The position numbers and the translations under genes were made by a program. The notes under the pieces are model-generated. The model did not search any database. It was not told where the DNA came from and saw only the letters and a program-made list of their open reading frames with translations. Below are positions 56,934 to 63,922 of a stretch of DNA of 63,922 nucleotides, piece by piece (the first letter of the stretch is position 1; every line of letters starts with the position of its first letter). Source of the DNA: Funiculus sociatus GB2-C1 (lineage in GTDB: Bacteria; Cyanobacteriota; Cyanobacteriia; Cyanobacteriales; FACHB-T130); NCBI RefSeq assembly GCF_039962115.1, contig NZ_JAMPKJ010000033.1:1-63922 (forward strand), written 5' to 3'.

Positions 56934-57602
56934 ATGTCTGAAATTTTTGCCTTGGATTCCCGGCGGCAAGTCTTAATATATAACCGAGGGCTGATGTCCT
57001 ATGCAGATGCTTGGGAATGGCAGCGATCGCTAGTTGCAGAACGTCTAAACGACCCGAATTGTCAAGATGCGCTGATTTTGCTAGAGCATCCGCCAGTTTA
57101 TACTCTGGGACAAGGAGCAAGTCTAGAATTTCTCAAATTTGACCCCGCAGCGACCGACTGGGAAGTTTTTCGGGTGGAACGAGGCGGTGAAGTGACGTAC
57201 CACTGTCCCGGTCAGCTAGTCGGCTACCCAATTTTAAATCTGCGACATTATCGCCAAGACCTGCACTGGTACCTGCGGCAGTTAGAAGAGGTATTAATTC
57301 GAGTTCTGGATGTTTATGGGTTAAAAGGCTCGCGCATTCCCGGTATGACTGGCGTTTGGCTGGAAGGCTGTAAGGTGGCAGCAATTGGCATTAAAGTCAG
57401 CCGGTGGATCGCCATGCACGGCTTTGCCTTAAACGTTTGTCCCGACCTCTGCGGCTTCCAGCGCATTGTACCCTGTGGCATTGCTGACAAGCCTGTTGGC
57501 AGTTTAGCCCAGTTCCTTCCCACCATTGACCTCAAGCAGGTGCGCCTGGATGTGATTGCAGCCTTTGCGGAAGTTTTTGATGTAGAAATTAGGAGTCTGT
57601 AG
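56934..57602 (+). CDS. lipB: octanoyl-[acyl carrier protein] transferase
   Basis: 222 residues; moves octanoate from ACP to lipoyl domains. [32 protein letters not shown], the catalytic Lys in [12 protein letters not shown] and HGFALNV are conserved, with catalytic Cys in VPCGIAD. ATG 56934 ([19 protein letters not shown]) is chosen over the TTG at 56910. Confidence 0.95.
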   Translation: MSEIFALDSRRQVLIYNRGLMSYADAWEWQRSLVAERLNDPNCQDALILLEHPPVYTLGQGASLEFLKFDPAATDWEVFRVERGGEVTYHCPGQLVGYPILNLRHYRQDLHWYLRQLEEVLIRVLDVYGLKGSRIPGMTGVWLEGCKVAAIGIKVSRWIAMHGFALNVCPDLCGFQRIVPCGIADKPVGSLAQFLPTIDLKQVRLDVIAAFAEVFDVEIRSL

Positions 57603-57632
57603 TTCTTAGTCTGCCAATCGTGAAACTTGTAC

Positions 57633-58613
57633 CTACTGACTATTGACCTGCACAAAAGCATCCAGGTCAGCGTATAAACCGGCATAAGTTACAGTGGGCG
57701 CGTCATAACCTTTGAGATTGACGATATATTGCTTAAACCCGGTATCCTTTCCTGCCAAGGTTAAGAGATAGTCGTGAGTTGTTTCCCCTATGGCAATATC
57801 TAGACCAATTTCCTTGGTGGCAGATTCCAGGCGAAATGCTGCATTCACGGTATCGCCAATTGCGGTATAGTCGGGGCGATCGCCACTGCCAGTGTTACCG
57901 ACCATAGCATAACCTGTATTAATCCCCGCCCCAATTCGCAGATTAAAGGGCAAAGGATATTTATTACTCAGATCCATAGTTATTTTATGGAGGTCACTCA
58001 GCGCCTTACAGATATTTAGCATTTCCTCCTGGGTGACGCCTTGGGAACCATGAAACCAGATTGCCATCACTGCGTCGCCAATGTATTTATCCACCCAACT
58101 ACCATACTGTCGGATGATATTTCCGGCGTGGCGGAACCAGGTGCCAATCACCGCCGATAAAATCTTTTCATCCAGTTGTCGGGTTAGTACAGTGAAGTCG
58201 CGGATATCTACTACCATCACTGACATCAGGCGACGGACGTGCAAAGTCGAAGTGAGAGTATCCTTATCTCCAGTCACCGATGACTCATTGTTGCCGGCTG
58301 CCGTTGGACAGTGGAACTCTAGATCCGTCTGACCAAAGGTAAGGCGATCGCCATTGCGTAATGTTACAGGAATACTGACTCGTCGCCCATTGACAAAAGA
58401 CCCGTTACGACTGCCTAAGTCGATCAGGTAAAACTCTCCGGTTTCGGTACACTGCAACATAGCGTGATTTCGGGAAATCCACCGATCCGGCAGCACAAAA
58501 TTGTTGTCGTCGCTGCGACCAACTGTCCAGCAATTACTACTCACCAACGGGAGATAACGATTGCCGGAGTCGGTGCGAAGCAGCAGATAAGGAGTGGGTC
58601 GCAGAGTCACCAC
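57633..58613 (-). CDS. FHA domain - class III nucleotide cyclase
   Basis: 326 residues. FHA at about 20-100 with GRSDDNN, SRNHAMLQ and GSRNGSFVNGRRV, binding phospho-Thr. The cyclase is at about 130-310: metal Asp in VVDIRDFTVL and YIGDAVMAIW, Lys in WVDKYIGD, Asp in AIGDTVN, Asn/Arg in NAAFRLE, all intact. No membrane segment. It probably makes cAMP in response to a phosphorylated partner. Convergent with lipB. ATG or GTG at 58613. Confidence 0.9.
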   Translation of the reverse strand: MVTLRPTPYLLLRTDSGNRYLPLVSSNCWTVGRSDDNNFVLPDRWISRNHAMLQCTETGEFYLIDLGSRNGSFVNGRRVSIPVTLRNGDRLTFGQTDLEFHCPTAAGNNESSVTGDKDTLTSTLHVRRLMSVMVVDIRDFTVLTRQLDEKILSAVIGTWFRHAGNIIRQYGSWVDKYIGDAVMAIWFHGSQGVTQEEMLNICKALSDLHKITMDLSNKYPLPFNLRIGAGINTGYAMVGNTGSGDRPDYTAIGDTVNAAFRLESATKEIGLDIAIGETTHDYLLTLAGKDTGFKQYIVNLKGYDAPTVTYAGLYADLDAFVQVNSQ

Positions 58614-58755
58614 AGGCTAAAATATTGACGACAAGTCGTTTAGAACTTTTAATTTTTAGCATATTTCCGCCTCTTGAGTGTGCGATCGCAAAACAAGAGC
58701 GAAGCTCGACATCCCTACACTCATAGATTGAGCATTGGTCAACTTGCAGGTATTT

Positions 58756-59493
58756 TTAAGCCATAGAGGCAGCTAACCAAAACAGGCTGTCTACCAAAAT
58801 TGTACTTAATACTGCTCCACCAAATGCCCACCAGTGCAGCTGGCGCGATCGCAAAGGTACTAGACCAACACCCAGAAGAACACCTAACAGAACCATCGCC
58901 CAACCTGCACCCCAAGGAGTTTTGACTTGAGCGATCGCAGTTTGGAAAACCAGTGATGCTTCGCTTGGTGCGACTTGCATCAAGGTTCGCCAGTGTGGAA
59001 TTAAGCCAGCTATGTAGAAGTATATATCTGTTACTGCTGTACCGAACAGCGAGCCGAGATAAAACAGGTTTCCCACCATTCCCCAACGCTTACTTATACA
59101 CCAAAGGGCAAACGGTAAACCTATTGCCTCTATTGGCAGATGGATTGTGGGTTCCCAGCGCCACCAACCCCAATATATTGATCCTGCTAACCAACTCCAG
59201 CTGAACCCCAGCAGCAAGTCTCCCCACAATTTCGTTGAGTCACGCCGCATTAGGCTAATACCCAGCCACACCCAACCTATTGTCATCACTAAACTTAACC
59301 CAGGCAGCAGTCGCACTAAGGGAGCCTGAACAAACACTGGCACCGAAACCAGAAACGAGGATGCCGCAAAAAGCAACCAAGCTTGACGGGTGCCAATTCC
59401 CCAATCAGCAAGAGTCAGAAGGACTTTACCAGGCTGGGCAAGAGTGTCAGAAACGTTAGAAGATGGGTTGGAAGACCAGGTATTGTTAAACAA
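58756..59493 (-). CDS. DUF3120 membrane protein
   Basis: 245 residues with about six hydrophobic helices (WLLFAASSFLVSVPVFVQAP, LVMTIGWVWLGISLM, GWAMVLLGVLLGVGLVPL, and others). The SVPVFVQAPLVRLLP segment is what I recall of the cyanobacterial DUF3120 family. Function unknown. Divergent from uppP. Confidence 0.78.
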   Translation of the reverse strand: MFNNTWSSNPSSNVSDTLAQPGKVLLTLADWGIGTRQAWLLFAASSFLVSVPVFVQAPLVRLLPGLSLVMTIGWVWLGISLMRRDSTKLWGDLLLGFSWSWLAGSIYWGWWRWEPTIHLPIEAIGLPFALWCISKRWGMVGNLFYLGSLFGTAVTDIYFYIAGLIPHWRTLMQVAPSEASLVFQTAIAQVKTPWGAGWAMVLLGVLLGVGLVPLRSRQLHWWAFGGAVLSTILVDSLFWLAASMA

Positions 59494-59543
59494 GATATTG
59501 TTAATATTCGTTACTTATGTTTACATCTTTCAATATAACACTG

Positions 59544-59566
59544 AATATCCCCAGGGGGGGGATATT
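59544..59566. other. AATATCCCC hairpin in the DUF3120-uppP divergent region
   Basis: AATATCCCC / GGGGATATT, perfect 9-base arms with a 5-base loop and an eight-G run. It may be a shared operator. The rest of the region (59494-59727) has AATTAGCAATTAGC repeats at 59650-59695. Confidence 0.5.
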
Positions 59567-59727
59567 TAAGATATTAACTTAGTTTTGTTGACAAGAGCAA
59601 GTAGGAATTAGGGACTGGGGAGAAGCGGGCTGGTTGTACTGGGGGAAAAGATTAATTAGTTAATTAGTAATTAGCAATTAGCAATTACCCACAGTAGATT
59701 AGTAGGCGATTGACTATAGAGGAGACT

Positions 59728-60693
59728 ATGGCTTTATCAAAATGTCAGAGGTTCGCGCTTTTGGGTGTAGGTGGATTAAGCAGTGCGATCGCATTCCCTT
59801 TAGAAACGCTGACTATGGCGCAAGAAGCGGTACCCGCACCCAGTACAACATCCCAGGTAAATATTGTCCAGGCGGCGTTTTTAGGCTTTGTGCAGGGGAT
59901 GACAGAGTTCTTACCGATTAGCAGTACAGGGCATTTGAAAGTAGTGCCTGTAGCGCTGGGATGGGGCGATCCGGGGGTTGCCTTTACAGCGGTGATTCAG
60001 CTGGGAAGTATTGCCGCCGTGCTGTGGTATTTCTGGCGCGACATCACGCAAATCGTCACAGGTGCAGCCAAAGCGATCGCCAGCAAAGATTACCAGTCTT
60101 ACGACTTCCTCATGGCGCTGGGGATAATTCTGGGAACGCTACCGATAGTATTTTTTGGACTGCTGATCAAAAAGTTTATTCCCGACTTTGACAACTCACC
60201 CCTGCGGAGTTTGAGTGCGATCGCGATCGCCTCAATTGTCATGTCCCTCTTGCTAGGCATCGCAGAGCGCGTAGGACAGAAAAAGCGCAACTTTGAGCAG
60301 CTGGATCTCAACGATGGTATTTTGATGGGCTTAGCGCAGGCTATGGCGCTAATTCCCGGCGTTTCCCGCTCCGGTTCCACCCTCACCGCCGGGTTATTTA
60401 TGGGATTAAAACGGGCAACTGCTGCCAGATTTTCCTTTTTATTAGGTATTCCAGCCATTACCATAGCTGGCTTAGTAGAGTTAAAAGGTTTTTTAGAAGA
60501 AGGAGTGGGGGATGCGGGGCTGATTTCCCTAATAGTCGGAACCATCAGTTCAGCAATATTTTCATATTTAGCGATCGCCTGGCTGCTGCGCTTCCTGCAA
60601 ACCCAAAGCACCTGGCTATTCATCTGGTATCGGCTAGCATTTGGAGTAGTAATCCTAGCAGCAATCTATCTCAAACTCATCCCCAATATCTAA
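59728..60693 (+). CDS. uppP: undecaprenyl-diphosphatase
   Basis: 321 residues (BacA family), recycling the undecaprenyl carrier for peptidoglycan. GFVQGMTEFLPISSTGH and PGVSRSGSTLTAG are the two catalytic motifs. About eight helices. An N-terminal extension of about 45 residues (LLGVGGLSSAIAFPLETLTMA) precedes the core and may be a signal-like helix. ATG 59728 follows AGAGGAGACT; TTG 59710 would place that site inside the gene. Confidence 0.94.
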   Translation: MALSKCQRFALLGVGGLSSAIAFPLETLTMAQEAVPAPSTTSQVNIVQAAFLGFVQGMTEFLPISSTGHLKVVPVALGWGDPGVAFTAVIQLGSIAAVLWYFWRDITQIVTGAAKAIASKDYQSYDFLMALGIILGTLPIVFFGLLIKKFIPDFDNSPLRSLSAIAIASIVMSLLLGIAERVGQKKRNFEQLDLNDGILMGLAQAMALIPGVSRSGSTLTAGLFMGLKRATAARFSFLLGIPAITIAGLVELKGFLEEGVGDAGLISLIVGTISSAIFSYLAIAWLLRFLQTQSTWLFIWYRLAFGVVILAAIYLKLIPNI

Positions 60694-60749
60694 TAACTCT
60701 TTCTTCTACGCCCTCTATTGCCTGAAGTGGTTCGTTTCCTCCCAGTACC

Positions 60750-62081
60750 ATGAGCGAGACATCAATTCGTCCAGCCCTAATAACCAAAGTTCTCCCCGAC
60801 TCCATCGCCGCCGAAATTGGATTTGAACCAGGCGATGCCATAGTTTCCATCAACGGTTCGCGCCCCCGCGACCTCATCGACTACCAGTTTTTGTGCGCTG
60901 ATGAAGTGCTGGAACTGGAAGTCTTAGACACCGCTGGCAAAAGCCACTCAGTAGAAATTGAAAAAGATTACGACGACGACTTAGGGCTAGAATTTGAAAC
61001 CGCCCTATTTGATGGCTTAATCCAGTGCAATAACCACTGTCCCTTCTGCTTCATCGACCAGCAACCGCCCGGTAAACGCCAAAGTCTATATTTAAAAGAT
61101 GATGATTATCGCCTCAGCTTCCTCTATGGCTCATACCTCACCTTAACCAATCTCACCCAACGAGAATGGGACAGAATTGAGCAAATGCGCCTATCCCCTC
61201 TCTACGTTTCCGTCCACGCCACCGAACCAGAGGTAAGAACTCGCCTGCTAAAAAATCCCCGCGCTGGGCAAATTTTACAACAATTGCAGTGGTTCCAAGA
61301 ACGGCGTTTGCAAATTCACGCCCAGGTAGTTCTGTGTCCAGGCGTTAACGATGGCGCACATCTGGATACCACCCTGGGGGATTTAGCATCTTTCCACAGG
61401 GGGGAAATTCCCACTGTGGCATCTGTGGCGGTGGTGCCAGTAGGGTTAACCCGCTTTCGTCCAGCAGAAGATGAACTGATACCAGTAACGCCCGAAAAAG
61501 CCGCTGAAGTAATTTCGCAAGTTCAGGCACTGCAAGATAAATTCCGCGCCTCGCTGGGTTCTACCTTCGCTTGGTTAGCCGACGAATGGTTTTTAATTGC
61601 GGGGCAGGAGTTGCCAAGCGAATCTCACTATGAAGATTATCCCCAAATTGGCAACGGTGTAGGATCTATTCGCCAGTTTCTCAAGGAATTTCAGCAAGCG
61701 GCGAAGAAAATGCTACCGCAACGTATCGAGACACCCAGAAAATTAACATGGGTAGTTGGCAATGCTGTTGAAAAAGCGTTTCAACCTATCGTGCAACGCC
61801 TGAATCAAGTTGAAGGACTACAGGTGAATATAGCAGCTAGACATAGCAATTACTGGGGACAAGAAATTAGCGTCACCGGATTGTTGACGGGTGAAGATTT
61901 GCTGAAGTTAAAGGGAAAAGATTTAGGCGATCGCATTCTCCTTCCCTCTGTCATGCTCAAGCATGGAGATACTCGCTTTTTAGACGACATGACTGTTGAA
62001 GAACTTGCCCAAGATTTGGGTACACCAATCTTACCCGTCAACGGCATAGAAGAACTAATCCAGGCTTGCATTCACCCTTAA
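60750..62081 (+). CDS. TIGR03279-type PDZ / radical SAM / DUF512 protein
   Basis: 443 residues. About 5-65 is PDZ-like (KVLPDSIAAEIGFEPGDAI). About 85-300 is radical SAM-like, with Cys cluster CNNHCPFC. The C-terminal DUF512 includes RFRPAEDELIPV and LPSVMLKHGDTRFLDDMTV. Annotated in cyanobacteria as a putative iron-sulfur oxidoreductase; activity is unproven. Start ATG 60780 region also possible, but ATG 60750 (MSETSIRPALITKV) fits the family. Confidence 0.9.
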   Translation: MSETSIRPALITKVLPDSIAAEIGFEPGDAIVSINGSRPRDLIDYQFLCADEVLELEVLDTAGKSHSVEIEKDYDDDLGLEFETALFDGLIQCNNHCPFCFIDQQPPGKRQSLYLKDDDYRLSFLYGSYLTLTNLTQREWDRIEQMRLSPLYVSVHATEPEVRTRLLKNPRAGQILQQLQWFQERRLQIHAQVVLCPGVNDGAHLDTTLGDLASFHRGEIPTVASVAVVPVGLTRFRPAEDELIPVTPEKAAEVISQVQALQDKFRASLGSTFAWLADEWFLIAGQELPSESHYEDYPQIGNGVGSIRQFLKEFQQAAKKMLPQRIETPRKLTWVVGNAVEKAFQPIVQRLNQVEGLQVNIAARHSNYWGQEISVTGLLTGEDLLKLKGKDLGDRILLPSVMLKHGDTRFLDDMTVEELAQDLGTPILPVNGIEELIQACIHP

Positions 62082-62082
62082 A

Positions 62083-62200
62083 GTTCTCATGAACAGGCTG
62101 AGCCTGGGAATGAGGTTAGCGAGGCTCTGCCTCGCCTATTTTTTCTAGGGGGAGGCTGTGCCTCCCGAAGGCGTTCCCAGTCTCAGACTGGGAACGAGAA
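62083..62200. repeat. GTTCCCA-TGGGAAC composite repeat
   Basis: GAGGCTCTGCCTC and GGGAGGCTGTGCCTCCC hairpins, then CGTTCCCAGTCTCAGACTGGGAACG (62172-62196). It follows the radical SAM gene and can act as its terminator. Confidence 0.75.
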
Positions 62201-62281
62201 TAAACAAACAGATTTGTGTCATCTCTCCAATTGGGGATACCTTAGAGATGAACATCATTCGCGTGGGTGCCAAAGCCTGCC

Positions 62282-63667
62282 ATGCTCTACTGTGTAGCTC
62301 CTGAATGTAAAAGCCCCCACAACCAGGCAAATGACCGATTTTGTCGCAGTTGCGGGCAAAAACTATTATTGAAAGACCGCTATCGTCCGATCAAGCTAAT
62401 TGGTAAAGGCGGCTTTGGGAGAACTTTTTTAGCGGTGGATGAGCATATTCCTTCAAAACCCAGTTGTGTAATTAAGCAACTCTACTTCCCAGAACGAGAT
62501 CAAACTACTTTTACAAAGGTGGTTTCCTTGTTTTGTCAGGAAGCAATGCGTCTGGATGAGCTGGGAAAGCATTCGCAAATTCCCTTGCTATTAGCTCACT
62601 TTGAACAAAAGCAACAGATGTATTTAGTGCAAGAGTTTATTCCCGGACAAACTCTGTCCCAGGAGTTGCAGCAAAAGGGCGTTTATAGCGAAACGCAGAT
62701 TTGGGAAATGTTGCAGAATTTGTTACCTGTTGTGCAATATATCCACGAGCATCGGGTGTTGCACCGGGATATTAAGCCAGCTAATATTATCAGACGCACT
62801 AGTGATCGCCATCTCATTTTGATCGACTTTGGAGTTGCCAAGGTATTCACAGATACAGCTTTGCTCCACACTGGGACGATCATTGGTAGCCCGGGCTACA
62901 TGGCACCTGAGCAAACACGGGGCAAAGCTTTGCCCTCCAGCGATCTCTACAGTTTGGGTGTCACTTGCATTCACTTGTTGACTGGCGTTCCTCCCCTGAC
63001 TATGTTCGATATTGTGAATAACGGGTGGGCGTGGCGCGATTTTTTGCCAAGGGGAATGAAGGTAAGCGAAGACCTCAGTCAAATCCTCGATAAATTGCTG
63101 CAAAATGCCATCAGAGAACGCTATTCCTGCACTGCTGAAGTATTGCAAGCAGTACAGCAAAGTTTAAATCCCCGTCCTGCACCAGCGGTTCAAATTCAAG
63201 AGCGTTCTGCTGTTAATTTTCTAAATTCCAACGTAGAAGTTAAATATACAAAACTGCGGGATTTCTTGGCTAAAAAGAAATGGAAAGAAGCCGATCAAGA
63301 AACCTGGGCAGTTATGTGTCAAGCAGTTAGTAAATCACCCAGCAGCTATCTATCCAGTAGTGATATTCAAAAATTCCCTTGTGAGGATTTGTGGACAATT
63401 GACCAGCTGTGGGTGAAGTATAGTCAAGGGCGTTTTGGCTTCAGCGTACAAAAGCAAATTTATCAAGATGCTAGGGGAGAATATCAAATTTTTTGCGAAA
63501 AAGTAGGCTGGTTTGTCTACAATCCTTATCATCCCGACTCCGGTTTGAAATTTAGCGACAAAGCCGCACCCGGACATCTGCCATCGCGTCGCTGGGTAGG
63601 CGGTTATGAATGGTGGCATCATGCGGGTGCAATGGTTGCAAAACTGGAAGAGTGCGGTATTAGGTAG
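62282..63667 (+). CDS. Ser/Thr protein kinase with zinc ribbon and C-terminal GUN4 domain
   Basis: 461 residues from ATG 62282 (MLYCVAPEC); the frame opens at GTG 62267. A four-Cys ribbon (CVAPECKSP...FCRSCGQ) is followed by a Hanks-type kinase (about 32-290): GKGGFGRTF loop, VIKQLY Lys, HRDIKPANI, IDFGVAK and MAPEQT, all catalytic parts present. The C-terminus (about 320-461, LRDFLAKKKWKEADQETWAVM, GRFGFSVQKQIY) is a GUN4 domain, which binds tetrapyrroles in chlorophyll synthesis regulation. So it may link porphyrin level to phosphorylation. Confidence 0.92.
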   Translation: MLYCVAPECKSPHNQANDRFCRSCGQKLLLKDRYRPIKLIGKGGFGRTFLAVDEHIPSKPSCVIKQLYFPERDQTTFTKVVSLFCQEAMRLDELGKHSQIPLLLAHFEQKQQMYLVQEFIPGQTLSQELQQKGVYSETQIWEMLQNLLPVVQYIHEHRVLHRDIKPANIIRRTSDRHLILIDFGVAKVFTDTALLHTGTIIGSPGYMAPEQTRGKALPSSDLYSLGVTCIHLLTGVPPLTMFDIVNNGWAWRDFLPRGMKVSEDLSQILDKLLQNAIRERYSCTAEVLQAVQQSLNPRPAPAVQIQERSAVNFLNSNVEVKYTKLRDFLAKKKWKEADQETWAVMCQAVSKSPSSYLSSSDIQKFPCEDLWTIDQLWVKYSQGRFGFSVQKQIYQDARGEYQIFCEKVGWFVYNPYHPDSGLKFSDKAAPGHLPSRRWVGGYEWWHHAGAMVAKLEECGIR

Positions 63668-63770
63668 GGTTTAAAAATTTCTCGTTTCCTCGTTCTTGCA
63701 ACGAGGAGAAAGTTCATAGTGGGCATTGCTTAGTGTACTATGCACTAGCAGTTTTTTAGTCGTTCTTTAG

Positions 63771-63851
63771 TTAGGGCGTGCTGAATAACGAGAAAAAAGC
63801 GGCGCTAATTAGGGCGTGCTGAATAACGAGAAAAAAGCGGCGCTAATTAGG
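63771..63851. repeat. 38-bp tandem repeat, 2.1 copies
   Basis: A 38-bp unit beginning TTAGGGCGTGCTGAATAACG is repeated exactly at 63771-63808 and 63809-63846, plus TTAGG. GGGCGTGCTGAATAA resembles ends of some cyanobacterial insertion sequences, though no transposase is in view. The rest of 63668-63922 shows no gene. Confidence 0.8.
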
Positions 63852-63922
63852 TTGGTGAGCGCTGCTTAGCTGGTCAAATGCCAGAAAAACCGGTAAAATC
63901 GCTCAAAACCCGTGCATCCCCC

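Noticed and set aside
63771-63851. Possible CRISPR-like array
   Set aside because: The units are directly adjacent with no spacers, so this is a simple tandem duplication. No CRISPR array or cas gene was seen anywhere in the window.

Overview
The window is chromosomal DNA from a cyanobacterium, probably a filamentous oscillatorian-type one. Three things point there. The octamer GCGATCGC (HIP1) is scattered throughout. There are many cyanobacterial marker genes: ndhN, ldpA, a Ycf45-like R3H ATPase, lrtA, DUF3120, a TIGR03279-type radical SAM protein and a kinase-GUN4 fusion. The spacers are full of the heptamer-type and palindromic repeats common in these genomes. The genus is not determined.

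Layout. (1) 1-1893: the tail of an IS630-like transposase has interrupted a second RTX gene, next to an intact RTX calcium-binding protein gene. (2) 2070-10518, minus strand: HAD hydrolase, tRNA-Gln, R3H/AAA ATPase, ldpA, four von Willebrand A (VWA) paralogues with a Slr1339-like gene among them, and ndhN. (3) 11133-29074, plus strand: a long ribosomal superoperon from rplC to prfA, including secY, adk, infA, rpmJ, rpoA, truA, rplM, rpsI and rpmE. It lacks rpsJ, rpsN, rpmD, map and rpsD at the places where they occur in other bacteria, which is the usual cyanobacterial layout. (4) 29128-36834: small unknowns, an XRE regulator, an ABC-F ATPase, a decayed nth (endonuclease III) gene, gpmI, secG and a matrixin-like protease. 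(5) 36859-41670, minus: deoC, recO, an MFS transporter and a glycosyltransferase. (6) 41907-46929: a DUF3592 protein, a divergent Mn/Zn-type ABC uptake system and an alpha/beta hydrolase. (7) 47340-55643: a signalling cluster. (8) 55771-63667: lrtA, lipB, an FHA-cyclase, DUF3120, uppP, the radical SAM/PDZ protein and the kinase-GUN4 protein.

The most interesting part is 47340-55643. A coiled-coil protein, an 835-residue envelope protein and a Ras/Rab-like small GTPase whose ATG lies 2 nt after the envelope gene form an apparent operon. The envelope protein has four ALAP-type helical repeats, a Roadblock/longin-like domain, one membrane helix, two BON-like segments and an OmpA-type peptidoglycan-binding end. 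Directly downstream are two paralogous sensor proteins with the same unusual N-terminal domain, one ending in a GGDEF diguanylate cyclase and the other in a class III nucleotide cyclase. The second is split by one in-frame TAA. I infer a GTPase switch anchored to the cell wall, possibly coupled to second messengers. I know of no described function for this arrangement.

A second theme is repeats invading genes. Palindromic dispersed repeats lie in frame inside the OmpA-type gene and inside the MFS open frame. Heptamer repeats fill most ribosomal-gene spacers.
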